Of a stretch of DNA of 48,437 nt, positions 36,128 through 44,177 are shown piece after piece. Origin of the DNA: Clostridia bacterium (lineage in GTDB: Bacteria > Bacillota > Clostridia > Christensenellales > UBA1242); NCBI GenBank assembly GCA_023228225.1, contig JALOBO010000010.1, positions 1-48,437 of the forward strand, written 5' to 3'. Under the pieces are notes generated by a model. It saw only the letters and a program-made list of their open reading frames with translations. It was not told where the DNA came from and did not search any database. The number at the start of each line of letters is the position of its first letter. Within the stretch, counting starts at the first letter, position 1. The translations under genes and the position numbers were made by a program.

Positions 36128-36973
36128 TTATATTTTGTTAATAAACAACAAACCTAGCGAGTTTTGTCCGCAATGGCTAAAAATTGTGCTACCCGTAATC
36201 GCCTCGGAGATTTGTTTAAAATGTGATTCCTCTAAAATAATTTTTTTAACTGACTCCACTATACTATAATCAATCATACTATGAGTAATAAAAATAACAC
36301 CACTATCTATATTTGTGTTTTGTTTTAAAATATCTTTAACATATTCTTGCACCGCTATGCTAATGTTACCACGGTATTTTTTGCCTGCAATCATTTTTCC
36401 ATTTTTTACATTAATAGATGGTTTTAGCCTAAGTAAATTAGCCCCAAAAAATGCAAGATTGCTACACCTTCCGCTTTTATGCAAATATGTTAAATCATCT
36501 ATAATAAACGAAACATTTACATATGGAATGCGTGTTAAAACTTTATTATATATTTCCTTTATGTCAAGCCCTTTTTCAATCAATTCGTTTGCATATAAAA
36601 TAAGCAACGCAATACCGGTAGACAGTGAGCGTGTATCAATTACATAAACATTTTTATAGTCTTGTGATGCCACTAAGGCGCTTTGATAAGATGCGGACAT
36701 ATCGCTAGACATACTAAAATGTAAAATTCCAGTTTCTGTTTTAGCAATTTCACAAAAAATGTCTTTGTAGTCGCTAATTGATGGGGCAGCGGTTTTAGGT
36801 AATTGTCCGCTTTTTTTAACATAATCCGCAATTTTATCGGGCGTAATGTCTATTCCATCTTTAAATGATTCATCTCCTAGCGTTACTGTAAGCGGAACTA
36901 CAATAATGTTGTGCTTTTTAATTATATCTTTTGTTAAATCCGCGGTGCTATCTGTTACAATTTGAATTTTCAT
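36128..36973 (-). CDS. degV: DegV-family fatty-acid-binding protein
   Basis: A 281-residue two-domain protein of the DegV/FakB type, which holds a fatty acid for phosphorylation by FakA. The N-terminus IQIVTDSTADLTKDIIKKHN and the HFSMSSDMSASYQSALVAS segment with the ligand-contacting serines are clear. The C-terminal VIDTRSLSTG, YLHKSGRCSN and SINVKNGKM regions are also present. Start: GGAG lies nine bases before the ATG at 36973; an ATG two codons upstream (36979) would leave only three bases. Confidence 0.92.
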   Translation of the reverse strand: MKIQIVTDSTADLTKDIIKKHNIIVVPLTVTLGDESFKDGIDITPDKIADYVKKSGQLPKTAAPSISDYKDIFCEIAKTETGILHFSMSSDMSASYQSALVASQDYKNVYVIDTRSLSTGIALLILYANELIEKGLDIKEIYNKVLTRIPYVNVSFIIDDLTYLHKSGRCSNLAFFGANLLRLKPSINVKNGKMIAGKKYRGNISIAVQEYVKDILKQNTNIDSGVIFITHSMIDYSIVESVKKIILEESHFKQISEAITGSTIFSHCGQNSLGLLFINKI

Positions 36974-37027
36974 AGCCATCAACTCCACTATATTTATATT
37001 GCTTGTATATTAATTATAGCGTTATTG

Positions 37028-37056
37028 TTGATTTTTAACCTTTTTTATTGTAAAAT
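37028..37056 (+). promoter_or_regulatory. Promoter of radC
   Basis: TTGATT (37028-37033), 17-bp T-rich spacer, TAAAAT (37051-37056). The leader is only about 12 bases, just containing the AAAGGA site. Confidence 0.6.
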
Positions 37057-37074
37057 TAGAAATAAAGGAAAAAT

Positions 37075-37845
37075 ATGGAAAACAATTTACACACTGGACA
37101 CCGTGCTAGGTTAAAAACCCGAGCATTAACCGAAGGGTTAGAAAGTTTTGATGAGCATCAAATATTAGAAATGCTCTTAGGTTTTGTTATTCCCCGAAAA
37201 GACACTAATCCTATTGCGCATAATTTAATAGAACATTTTGGTTCTTTGGGTGCTGTTATAGATGCCTCGCCAGAAGATTTAATACAGATATGCGGTATGG
37301 GTAGTGTAAGTTCACAGTTTTTATATATGTTGCCGGAGATTTTTAAAGCATACAGAAAAAGTAAAATGGATAAGCGCACGCCACTTAAAAATTTAAAGCA
37401 AGCCGAGGAATATTTTAAAGCATATTTACAAAATCTAACACGCGAAGAATTTTATTTAGCGTGCTTGGATAGTGATCTTATGCTAATTAAAAATATTTTG
37501 ATTTCGGAAGGCACGGTAAACAGCGCCAATGTACAAATTAGAAATATTACGCGTGAAGCATTAAAGTTTAACTCTTGTTCAGTAATTCTTGCACATAATC
37601 ACCCTAGTGGACAAGCCTTACCATCGGCGGAAGATTATAAAATTACAAAAAATATTGTTTTAAGTTTGGGCCTTAATGGTATAATCACAGTAGACCACTT
37701 AATAATTGGCAATGACACAATTTATAGTTTTGCAGGCGAAAATCAAATGCAGGAATTTATTAATAATTTAGAAAAAATGGGTGGCGCTAAGATCGCTAAT
37801 AGAACCACATCATATTCAACTGAAAATTATAAGAAATTAACATAA
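37075..37845 (+). CDS. radC: RadC-family JAB-domain protein
   Basis: A 256-residue protein of the UPF0758/RadC family. The N-terminal helical part includes GHRARLKTRALTEGLESFDEHQILEMLLGF, and a helix-hairpin-helix-like LIQICGMGSVSSQFLY. The C-terminal JAB/MPN+ metalloprotease-like domain has the zinc motif HNHPSGQALPSAEDYKIT (HxHPSGx(4)SxxD). Despite the name, a role in DNA repair is not established. AAAGGA precedes the ATG. It converges with the small secreted-protein gene at 37889; no clear terminator is seen in the 43-base gap. Confidence 0.93.
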   Translation: MENNLHTGHRARLKTRALTEGLESFDEHQILEMLLGFVIPRKDTNPIAHNLIEHFGSLGAVIDASPEDLIQICGMGSVSSQFLYMLPEIFKAYRKSKMDKRTPLKNLKQAEEYFKAYLQNLTREEFYLACLDSDLMLIKNILISEGTVNSANVQIRNITREALKFNSCSVILAHNHPSGQALPSAEDYKITKNIVLSLGLNGIITVDHLIIGNDTIYSFAGENQMQEFINNLEKMGGAKIANRTTSYSTENYKKLT

Positions 37846-37888
37846 TAATGTTTTCATAATAAACAAATTAAAAATTCTATTGCAACGC

Positions 37889-38500
37889 CTACGCTTGCGG
37901 GATAAAAGACTCATCAGAAAGTTCTATTGTTAACACTAAACTATATACTAGTGTTGTTTTTTGAACCCAAGATAACCCGCACCTAAACTGTAAGTATTGT
38001 ATGGTTGACCGATTATCTATGCTATCAAATTTTGATGCTAATATTGTATTATTTTTTAATACAGTTATATCTTCATCGTTTACCCCAAAAGAGTAATATT
38101 TTTGTGTATCATTATGCCCCATATTTGCCCAGTTTAAATCATTCTCATAATTAATTTGTTTCCACAAAATTCTTTCATATGGAGCATTATTTGAAATTGT
38201 ATCTACATTAGTAAAATAAAAATTAATCGGGGCGCCGGTTTCATTATATACTATTAACTGCTGGCGTACTCCCCATACATCATTATTAAATTCCCATTGT
38301 CCACTTGTAAGTTTTGAGCCTGCATTTGGATTAACAGTAAAGTGTGCAGTCATAGTTGCGGTTGTGTTTATATAAGTTGCTTCAATTTCAACTTGCGTTT
38401 CAAATCCAAAATCATTATCATTTTCGGCTAATGAATAAACACCTGAGCAAGTGCAAAAAATCGATAAAGAAAGCAAACACAAAATGAAAAAATTTTTCAT
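37889..38500 (-). CDS. Small secreted protein, paralogue 1 of 3
   Basis: A 203-residue exported protein. A signal peptide (MKNFFILCLLSLSIFCTCSGVYSLA) precedes a mature beta-rich domain. It shares landmarks with the proteins at 38936 and 40592: FTVNPNAG, a VYNETGAPINFYFTN segment (theirs: VTNYSGAPVFYVYT), WANMG (WTNMG), NTILASKFD (DNILASKWA) and a closing RCGLSWVQKTTLVYSLVLTIEL (RTGTSFPS...VVLTFELT). It is the most diverged of the three. Start: AAGGAGG lies eight bases before the ATG at 38500; the longer ORF to 38539 overlaps that site. No cell-wall anchor is visible. Function unknown. Confidence 0.75.
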   Translation of the reverse strand: MKNFFILCLLSLSIFCTCSGVYSLAENDNDFGFETQVEIEATYINTTATMTAHFTVNPNAGSKLTSGQWEFNNDVWGVRQQLIVYNETGAPINFYFTNVDTISNNAPYERILWKQINYENDLNWANMGHNDTQKYYSFGVNDEDITVLKNNTILASKFDSIDNRSTIQYLQFRCGLSWVQKTTLVYSLVLTIELSDESFIPQA

Positions 38501-38935
38501 TACATTTACCTCCTTTTGATTTGTTACCTTTTTATACAAAAATAATTGTAATCAACAACAATCAATTAGGTAGCGCATTAAATTGTGGGTTATATAAAAC
38601 TAATTGCCATATGATTATATACAATTAGATGTCAAACTTGTGCATCATGTATATATAAATACACTATATGTAGTATTACATATACATATTTAATAATAAC
38701 ACAAAACTTTTTTAAATAGCAAATAGATTTATATACTTATTACTAATTACATAAAAATATAATTAAAAGCATATATATTTTCAAAAATGTTGTAAGTTGT
38801 TTACATATAAATAGCGTATATAAATTTCATAGCAACACATAATACCATTATATTAAAACTGTCAAATAGTAAAACAAAATCAATGACAGTAAATAATTTC
38901 TATACATATGTAATAGAAAATAAAAAGGAGGAAAA
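38501..38935. other. AT-rich divergent intergenic region
   Basis: 435 bases between divergent secreted-protein genes, very AT-rich. An inverted repeat ACTGTCA / TGACAGT lies at 38858-38864 and 38884-38890, just upstream of the plus-strand gene. A possible -10 TATAAA lies at about 38535 on the minus strand. I see no RNA gene and no strong promoter for either side. Confidence 0.45.
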
Positions 38936-39616
38936 ATGAAAAAAATATTAACTGCAATATGCTCATTAGCAATTGCGACAACAACCGGACTAAGCATTAA
39001 TTCTTTTGCAGAACTAGATGATGTTATAACTGGAACAACCACAGTTACCATTGATGCAGTAGACTTAACGGGTGCAGCAACTTTTGCTGTTGGTTTTACA
39101 GTAGATCCTAATGCAGCAACACTTGCCGGAATTTGGACAGGCGATACAGTAACTGTAACCAATTATTCAGGTGCGCCCGTCTTTTATGTTTACACCGATG
39201 CAACATCTACCGGTGCAACATTAAATACCGCCATTCCAGCAGCGGCATATGATGATGCACTTCCTGCCGATGCAACAGCACTTGCCTTTACAGCACTTGC
39301 AACAAATGACTATTCTGCTCGTAGTGATGAACAGTGGACAAATATGGGTATTACTGCTACCAACACTGATTGGTGGCTTGGTGATATTACCGGTGGCACA
39401 AAAACTCTTATAACTGCAATATTTACTGGTGAGGGCACGGGAATTGCAGCCGATAATATTTTGGCATCTAAATGGGCTGCCGGAGATCCCGCTGTTCCTG
39501 ATACTGCCACAGATGCACTTGCTATAAGAACTGGTACATCTTTTCCTTCGGCATTATCAGTAGGCATTAGTGTAGTTTTAACATTTGAGTTAACTGCTGG
39601 TACAGTAACCTTATAG
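38936..39616 (+). CDS. Small secreted protein, paralogue 2 of 3
   Basis: A 226-residue exported protein. The signal peptide (MKKILTAICSLAIATTTGLSINSFA, cleavage after SFA) is nearly the same as in the gene at 40592. The mature part is rich in Ala/Thr/Asp and lacks Cys: DDVITGTTTVTIDAVDLTGA, then FTVDPNA, VTVTNYSGAPVFYVYT, WTNMGITATNTDWWLGDI, ADNILASKWA, and the closing RTGTSFPSALSVGISVVLTF. No membrane helix or anchor follows. GGAGG lies four bases before the ATG. An A-type palindromic repeat begins at the base after the stop codon and could serve as 3' UTR or terminator. Possibly a structural surface or matrix subunit; unproven. Confidence 0.8.
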   Translation: MKKILTAICSLAIATTTGLSINSFAELDDVITGTTTVTIDAVDLTGAATFAVGFTVDPNAATLAGIWTGDTVTVTNYSGAPVFYVYTDATSTGATLNTAIPAAAYDDALPADATALAFTALATNDYSARSDEQWTNMGITATNTDWWLGDITGGTKTLITAIFTGEGTGIAADNILASKWAAGDPAVPDTATDALAIRTGTSFPSALSVGISVVLTFELTAGTVTL

Positions 39617-39763
39617 TTCCGCCTACCTAACGGATAGGCGGAAATCGCCACCGTTTAAACGCAATCTTTTTAACACTTTAGCCCCAAACAGAACCACCTA
39701 GCGTATTAATACGCGTCGGAACCTGTTTGGGGCTAAATCATTTAAAAATCTTTGCGTTTAAAC
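39617..39763 (+). repeat. Palindromic repeat A, copy 1
   Basis: Two hairpins in fixed order. The small one (39617-39643) has stem TTCCGCCTA/TAGGCGGAA and loop CCTAACGGA. The large one (39653-39763, 111 nt) has outer ends GTTTAAACGCAA/TTGCGTTTAAAC, inner arms TTTAGCCCCAAACAG/CTGTTTGGGGCTAAA, and a centre with the palindrome GCGTATTAATACGC. Similarity to copy 2 continues to about 39811 (AAAGATAAA...TACTGTACTTT). It begins directly after the paralogue 2 stop codon. Confidence 0.9.
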
Positions 39764-39853
39764 TACCTAGCGTGTCCTTCTTAAACAAAGATAAAATAAT
39801 ACTGTACTTTATGGCTTTGCCAATAGGGTTGAAAAAAATAATTTAACCATTTC

Positions 39854-39975
39854 ATTTTTCTATTAAATTGTACGGCAAGATTATGCTGTGTGTTTTTTAA
39901 TAGTTTGATATAGTGGTGCAGTACGGCTTAAAAATCCCCCACGAAAAAATAAGCAAGTCTTAGGCTTTGCCTGAC
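39854..39975 (+). repeat. Repeat B, copy 1 (truncated in its terminal hairpin)
   Basis: The last 88 bases differ from copy 2 (40164) at only two positions by eye (GTGTGTTTTTTAATAG ... GGCTTTGCCTGAC). The copy ends exactly after the first arm and loop of the B hairpin; the second arm is replaced by an A-like element. Confidence 0.85.
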
Positions 39976-39981
39976 CTTTTG

Positions 39982-40103
39982 TTCCGCCGTCGCTACCGCT
40001 AGGCGAAATTTGATACCGCCTAAAATTAACCTTTTAGGCTCTTTGTCTTAAAACAGAACGCCGATGCAACCACTGGTGCTATCGGCAACCTGTTTTAAAA
40101 CAA
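39982..40103 (+). repeat. Palindromic repeat A-like, copy 5 (most diverged)
   Basis: Same order as A: an imperfect small hairpin (TTCCGCC ... GGCGAA, 39982-40007), then a larger one with stem TTGTCTTAAAACAG / CTGTTTTAAAACAA (40043-40056 and 40090-40103) and an inner stem GCCGAT/ATCGGC. The central loop differs from copies 1-3. Confidence 0.6.
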
Positions 40104-40118
40104 ATATCTCAAAAATCA

Positions 40119-40145
40119 TAAATTTTATGCTACTTTAGTTTTATA
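40119..40145 (+). repeat. Repeat D motif (short)
   Basis: AATTTTATGCTACTTTAGTT; close relatives occur at about 41974-42000, 42335-42365 and 44025-44060 (AATTTTATGCTACTTCAATT). A short flanking module of the repeat mosaic. Confidence 0.5.
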
Positions 40146-40163
40146 TATAAAGGTAAAGTAAGA

Positions 40164-40270
40164 ATATGTCGTGTGTTTTTTAATAGTTTGACATAGTGGT
40201 GCAATACGGCTTAAAAATCCCCCACGAAAAAATAAGCAAGTCTTAGGCTTTGCCTGACTTGCTTATTTTG
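40164..40270 (+). repeat. Repeat B, copy 2 (intact), ending in a terminator-like hairpin
   Basis: Contains TTTGACATAGTGGTGCAATA and a complete hairpin: outer stem AATAAGCAAGTC / GACTTGCTTATT (12 bp) and inner AGGC-TTT-GCCT, followed by TTTT. It is the full form of the structure that is broken in copies 1 and 3. Confidence 0.85.
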
Positions 40271-40282
40271 AGTGATATCCTA

Positions 40283-40403
40283 TAAAGGAAGGGATTAGCA
40301 TTTTTATTAAAAATGCGGTTAAAAGGGAAACACACGAGCCCAGCGGTTAGCAAATTTTACATTTGCGTGCCCGCTACTTATCGGCTCGTGGTTGCCCTTT
40401 TAC
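40283..40403 (+). repeat. Palindromic repeat C, copy 1
   Basis: First a hairpin GCATTTTT-ATT-AAAAATGC (40298-40316). Then a long hairpin with arms TAAAAGGGAAACACACGAGCC and GGCTCGTGGTTGCCCTTTTA, and an inner stem AGCGG/CCGCT plus GCAAAT/ATTTGC. The first part recurs at 42480 and the right half recurs at 44329. Confidence 0.85.
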
Positions 40404-40408
40404 ATAAA

Positions 40409-40441
40409 AAAAATGGCAGGCTTTACGCTTGCTATTTTTTA
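40409..40441. terminator. Terminator-like hairpin downstream of paralogue 3
   Basis: AAAAAAT-GGCAGGC / GCTTGCT-ATTTTTT with two G-T pairs and a 5-nt loop. It has A and T tracts on both sides. It is the first hairpin with T-tracts below the minus-strand gene ending at 40592, though 150 bases away. Confidence 0.5.
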
Positions 40442-40462
40442 AAGATTAAATTTGTATGGTCG

Positions 40463-40482
40463 GGGGCTTGATTTCAAGCCCC
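40463..40482. repeat. GC-rich 8-bp hairpin
   Basis: GGGGCTTG-ATTT-CAAGCCCC, a perfect stem within an AT-rich gap. The rest of 40483-40591 shows nothing I can name. Confidence 0.6.
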
Positions 40483-40591
40483 GCCACACTCCAACAAAAA
40501 ACTCTGTTTCTACTACCTCACGATAGTTGTAATTTTTTGCTTTGAAGATTGACATTTTTAATTTTGTTTAAAAATTATTTAATGTTACTAA

Positions 40592-41290
40592 TTAAGTTGT
40601 AACATCAACTTCCCCAGCTGTTAATTCAAATGTAATTACTACACTGATATCTACAACAACTGATGAAGCAAAAGATGTACCAGTTCTAATTGTTAAAACA
40701 TCTGTTGTTGTGTCAGCACCTGAAAAGGCACCATCAGCCCATTTAGATGCAAGAATGTTATCGGAGTGAACACCAGTTCCCTCGTCTGTGAATATGTCTT
40801 CAATTCTAGTTCTTACTTCAACTAACTCAGGAGTATAGATATCACCTAACCACCAATCTGAATTGGTAGCAGTAATACCCATATTAGTCCATTGAGCATC
40901 TGTACGAGTTGAAAAGTCAGTTGCTGTTGGAAGAGCTGTCCATGAAAGTGCTGTTGCATCGTCTGCATCGTGATCATCCCATGCACCTGTTGCTGCTGCT
41001 GCTAGTGCTACATCTGTTTGTGATGCGCTTGTGTATACATAGAATATTGGTGCTGCTGAAGTATTTGTAACCGTAATTGTATCAGCTGACCAAATTCCAG
41101 CAAGTGTTACTGCCTGTGGATTTACTGTATAGCCCAAGGCAAATGATGCTGTACCAGAAAGGTCAACTGCTTCAATTGTTACTATGGTTGAACCCGTAAC
41201 GTCATCATCTAGTTCTGCAAAAGCATTAAAACCAAAGCCCATTGTTGCAACAAGTGCCATAGAGCAAATAGCTGTTAATAATTTTTTCAT
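40592..41290 (-). CDS. Small secreted protein, paralogue 3 of 3
   Basis: A 232-residue exported protein, closely related to the gene at 38936 through the signal peptide (MKKLLTAICSMALVATMGFGFNAFA) and the mature part (TGSTIVTIEAVDLSG, YTVNPQA, TVTNTSAAPIFYVYT, WTNMGITATNSDWWLGDI, SDNILASKWA, RTGTSFASS...DISVVITFELTAG). An extra segment (YTPELVEVRTRIEDIFTDE) lies in the middle. It has no Cys and no anchor. Start: AAGGAG lies nine bases before the ATG at 41290; the longer ORF to 41323 is not supported. Both genes of this close pair are flanked by A/B/C repeats. Confidence 0.8.
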   Translation of the reverse strand: MKKLLTAICSMALVATMGFGFNAFAELDDDVTGSTIVTIEAVDLSGTASFALGYTVNPQAVTLAGIWSADTITVTNTSAAPIFYVYTSASQTDVALAAAATGAWDDHDADDATALSWTALPTATDFSTRTDAQWTNMGITATNSDWWLGDIYTPELVEVRTRIEDIFTDEGTGVHSDNILASKWADGAFSGADTTTDVLTIRTGTSFASSVVVDISVVITFELTAGEVDVTT

Positions 41291-41750
41291 TATTTGTTTC
41301 TCCTTTTTTAATTTTTTGTACATTTATGTACATAAAAAGTTTGTGTTGGTCAATCTTCATTTTATTACCAACAGATTTATATCTATTTTAACCATAGGTT
41401 AAAAATGATACCATAAATTTAATGTAGACTCTTTTTGATCTACTATGCTCATCGCATATATTAAGTTTTCAAAGTACAAATAAAAGTTGTAAAAAATCTT
41501 TGTAAAACTTATGAGTAAACTTTTATTCACTGTTGTAAGTTTAAAATGTAACCATAAATTTGTCAAATGTTTTATATCACAATTTTAAAAATATTCCGCT
41601 TGGCATTATCCCGCAAGCACTATTTAGTACCGAATAAAAATGCGATTTTAAGCCATTTTTGTCGTTTTATAATCTTTAAGTACTCAATCCATCACAACCT
41701 AAAATGCCCCCATAGTATTCCTATCTAAACTGTATACAATATATTGTTTT
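41291..41750 (-). promoter_or_regulatory. Leader/promoter region of paralogue 3
   Basis: 460 bases without an ORF. Two minus-strand candidates are visible. A distal promoter TTGACA-17-TAAACT (41566-41538) would give a leader of about 240 bases containing repeated ACTTTTA/TAAAAGT-type arms. A proximal one, TTGACC-17-TACATA, would start only about 20-30 bases before the gene. I cannot tell which is used. Confidence 0.4.
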
Positions 41751-41896
41751 TTCGCCTACCTAACGGCTAGGCGAAACTAGCCACCGTTTAAACGCAATCT
41801 TTTTAACGCTTTAGCCCCAAACAGAACCACCTAGCGTATGCATACGCGTCGGAACCTGTTTGGGGCTAAAGCGTTAAAAAATCTTTGCGTTTAAAC
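41751..41896 (+). repeat. Palindromic repeat A, copy 2
   Basis: Small hairpin 41751-41775 (TTCGCCTA/TAGGCGAA, loop CCTAACGGC). Large hairpin 41786-41896, again 111 nt, with a perfect inner stem (AACGCTTTAGCCCCAAACAG with CTGTTTGGGGCTAAAGCGTT) and the central palindrome GCGTATGCATACGC. It differs from copy 1 at about six positions in the large hairpin. Homology runs on to about 41943. Confidence 0.9.
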
Positions 41897-41973
41897 TACT
41901 TAGCGTGTCCTATTTAAATAAAGATAAAGTATTACTGTACTTTTTTTCTTTGCAAATATGTATCAAGAAAAAT

Positions 41974-42000
41974 TAAATTTTATGATACTTCACTTTTTTA
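41974..42000 (+). repeat. Repeat D motif
   Basis: AAATTTTATGATACTTCACT, related to the D motifs at 40119, 42335 and 44025. Confidence 0.45.
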
Positions 42001-42087
42001 TTTAACTAACATGTTATAAGAATTTATATACTTATACTAGTAATATATAGTATATACATATATATAGTGTAAATTTGTATACTACTT

Positions 42088-42188
42088 TATTTTTCTATTA
42101 AAAGGTACAGCAAAATTATGTTGTGTGTTTTAATAGTTTGACATAGTGGTGCAATACGGCTTAAAAATCCCCTGCGAAAAAATAAGCA
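42088..42188 (+). repeat. Repeat B, copy 3 (truncated)
   Basis: Shares TTTTTCTATTAAA...GTAC.GCAA.ATTATG and TTTGACATAGTGGTGCAATA with copies 1 and 2, but stops at AATAAGCA in the first arm of the B hairpin, where an A-like element begins. Confidence 0.8.
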
Positions 42189-42195
42189 TAGTTAT

Positions 42196-42339
42196 AATTT
42201 CCGCTTGCCTAACGGTCAAGCGGAAATTATCACCGCACAAAGTTGTTATTTTAATCGCTTTCAGTCGTTTTAGAACCCTAGAGTAATCATACACGTCGGA
42301 ACCTAAAATGACTGAAATCATCTTAAAATTTCTAACTTT
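42196..42339 (+). repeat. Palindromic repeat A-like, copy 4 (diverged stem, conserved loop)
   Basis: Small hairpin 42196-42228 has stem AATTTCCGCTTG/CAAGCGGAAATT and the same loop CCTAACGGT. Large hairpin 42239-42339 has a quite different stem (TTTCAGTCGTTTTAG / CTAAAATGACTGAAA) but keeps the central GAACC...CTAG.GTA...ACGTCGGAACC sequence. Stem sequence has changed while pairing and loop persist. Confidence 0.8.
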
Positions 42340-42477
42340 CTGCTACTTCACTTTTCTAAATAAACTATAATGGAAAACCGCAGGTAAAGTTTTAAATCAT
42401 CTGCTGGAAGCAAATGGCATTCTAAAAATGAATAGCTGGGCTTTGCCTAGCTTGAATTTTTAGAGTGCAACTTAAAA

Positions 42478-42576
42478 ACGGAGGGAATTAGCATTTTTAT
42501 TAAAAATGCGGTTAAAGAGGGGAACCAAAAACGCTTGCAAGCACAATGTGCGTACAAGCGTTTTTGGTTCCTCTTT
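42478..42576 (+). repeat. Palindromic repeat C, copy 2
   Basis: Starts with the shared GGGAATTAGCATTTTT and the hairpin GCATTTTT-ATT-AAAAATGC (42491-42509). The large hairpin (42514-42576) has arms AAAGAGG(GG)AACCAAAAACGCTTG and CAAGCGTTTTTGGTTCCTCTTT, unlike copy 1 in sequence but alike in plan, with inner GCAC/GTGC. It ends seven bases before the ATPase stop codon, so it can act as that gene's terminator. Confidence 0.8.
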
Positions 42577-42583
42577 TAAATTG

Positions 42584-43843
42584 TTACAGCGTTTCTAAAC
42601 TATTTACATTAAGTAAAAACTCCATTATGCCCATCGTAATAATTCCATTATCATCTATTTTTAATTTAATATCATCTTTTACAATAATTATCTTTTTAAA
42701 AGAATCATTGATTTTTAATAAAGACTTCTTTTCTTGATTTTCTTTATCTTGGCTACTTATCTCAAACGCAGATTGAATATAATATTTTTTATTACCTCTA
42801 CTTGCAATAAAGTCAATTTCTAGTTGTTTTCTCTCTTTTACTCCATTGGCATTTTTTTCAAAAGTATCAACAACCCCTATGTCAACATTATAATCTCTAG
42901 ATCTCAATTCGTTGTATAAAATGTTTTCCATTATATGATTTTCTTCTTGTTGCCTAAAATTAAGCGTTGCATTTCTCAATCCAACATCTGCAAAATAATA
43001 TTTTGATGGCGTGCTGATATATTTTTTGCCCTTTACATCATATCTAACCGTTTTTTCTATTAAAAAAGAATCTGTTAAATAGTCTAAATACAACTTTATT
43101 GTTTTGTCGGTTGTCAAGCTTCTATTTATTGTTTTGAAAGTATTTGCAAGTTTTAGGGGGTTTGTCAAAGAACCAATAGATGAGGCCAAAATATTTGCCA
43201 TATCTTCTAGTTCGGCATCATTTTTAATATTGTTTCTTTCTATGATATCGCACAAATACACTTTTTTAAACAAATTAGTAAGGTAATCTGCTTTTTGTTC
43301 ATCATCTTTTCTTGATAAAATTAATGGCATTCCTCCGTAAGTATAAAACTCTTTCCACGCTTCAATAGTATTTCCATTGTATGCAGAAGAAAATTCAATA
43401 AAATTTAATGGACGAACTCTAATTTCATCTCCCCTACCTCTAAACTCAGTTAAAATATCTTTTGATAAAAATTTGGAATTACTACCAGTAACATAAATAT
43501 CTAGATTTTGAATATGAGTAAGACCATTTATCAAATCAGCAAAATCAGCAACAAACTGTATCTCATCTAAAAATACATAATATGTCGTTTTGTCATCAAT
43601 AATTAAATTTTTAATATAACTGTATAATTTCAAAGAATCCCTCAATTCTTTAAAATTTATATCATCTAGTGGAATTTTTATAATTTTCTCTTTATCAACG
43701 CCTTTCGATATTAAATAATTGTAATACAAATTGAAAAGCAAGTAAGATTTACCGCAACGTCTTATACCAGTTATTACCTTAACTAATCCATTATTTTCTC
43801 TGTTAATAAGTTTATTTAAATAACTAATCCTTTTTATTTCCAT
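42584..43843 (-). CDS. AAA-family ATPase with DUF4143 (AAA_14)
   Basis: A 419-residue P-loop protein. Walker A GIRRCGKSYLL is near residue 27 and Walker B YYVFLDEIQFV near 95. GSNSKFLSKDILTEFRGRGDEIRVRPLNFIEFSSAY contains the arginine-finger region. The C-terminal DUF4143 part (YYFADVGLRNATLNFRQQEE and a PD-(D/E)xK-like KQLEIDFIASRGNKKYYIQ) follows. Such ATPases are frequent single-gene accessory elements; their role is not established. Start: GGAG lies five bases before the ATG at 43843. A strong promoter precedes it and palindromic repeats lie on both sides, suggesting a gained gene. Confidence 0.88.
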   Translation of the reverse strand: MEIKRISYLNKLINRENNGLVKVITGIRRCGKSYLLFNLYYNYLISKGVDKEKIIKIPLDDINFKELRDSLKLYSYIKNLIIDDKTTYYVFLDEIQFVADFADLINGLTHIQNLDIYVTGSNSKFLSKDILTEFRGRGDEIRVRPLNFIEFSSAYNGNTIEAWKEFYTYGGMPLILSRKDDEQKADYLTNLFKKVYLCDIIERNNIKNDAELEDMANILASSIGSLTNPLKLANTFKTINRSLTTDKTIKLYLDYLTDSFLIEKTVRYDVKGKKYISTPSKYYFADVGLRNATLNFRQQEENHIMENILYNELRSRDYNVDIGVVDTFEKNANGVKERKQLEIDFIASRGNKKYYIQSAFEISSQDKENQEKKSLLKINDSFKKIIIVKDDIKLKIDDNGIITMGIMEFLLNVNSLETL

Positions 43844-43886
43844 ATTCACTCCGAATTTTTGTTATTTGTAACACTTTTTCGTAATG

Positions 43887-43915
43887 AGTATAATTTAATT
43901 GTCTTTTAATGTCAA
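43887..43915 (-). promoter_or_regulatory. Promoter of the AAA/DUF4143 gene
   Basis: Minus strand TTGACA (43915-43910), 17-bp spacer, TATACT (43892-43887), 44 bases before the ATG. Confidence 0.75.
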
Positions 43916-43958
43916 GTGTTTTTGTTGTTTCGCATTCAAATGGGCACAAAAAACGCTG

Positions 43959-44016
43959 ATACTTGCAAGGATTTTGCTACATATATAAAATATATATGTA
44001 GCAAAATCACAAGTAT
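43959..44016. repeat. Long palindrome upstream of the AAA/DUF4143 gene
   Basis: An 18-bp perfect stem (GATTTTGCTACATATATA / TATATATGTAGCAAAATC, loop AAA), extended by ATACTTG/CAAGTAT after a small asymmetric loop. No second copy is seen in the window. MITE-like or structural. Confidence 0.7.
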
Positions 44017-44024
44017 AATATTAT

Positions 44025-44060
44025 TAAATTTTATGCTACTTCAATTTTCTATTCAAATTT
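44025..44060 (+). repeat. Repeat D motif
   Basis: AATTTTATGCTACTTCAATT followed by TTCTATT, as in the D motifs at 40119 and 41974. Confidence 0.5.
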
Positions 44061-44177
44061 TTTTGTTATTATATACTATATATACTAATATATAATACAT
44101 ACATTTATTAATACACATTAGCAAGGCCATAAAGTGAAGCAATATTTTATCTTTGCTAAAATGGGACACGATAAGTA

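Noticed and set aside
42130..42321. 63-codon minus-strand ORF
   Set aside because: It lies entirely within repeats B copy 3 and A copy 4, crosses both hairpin types and has no ribosome binding site.
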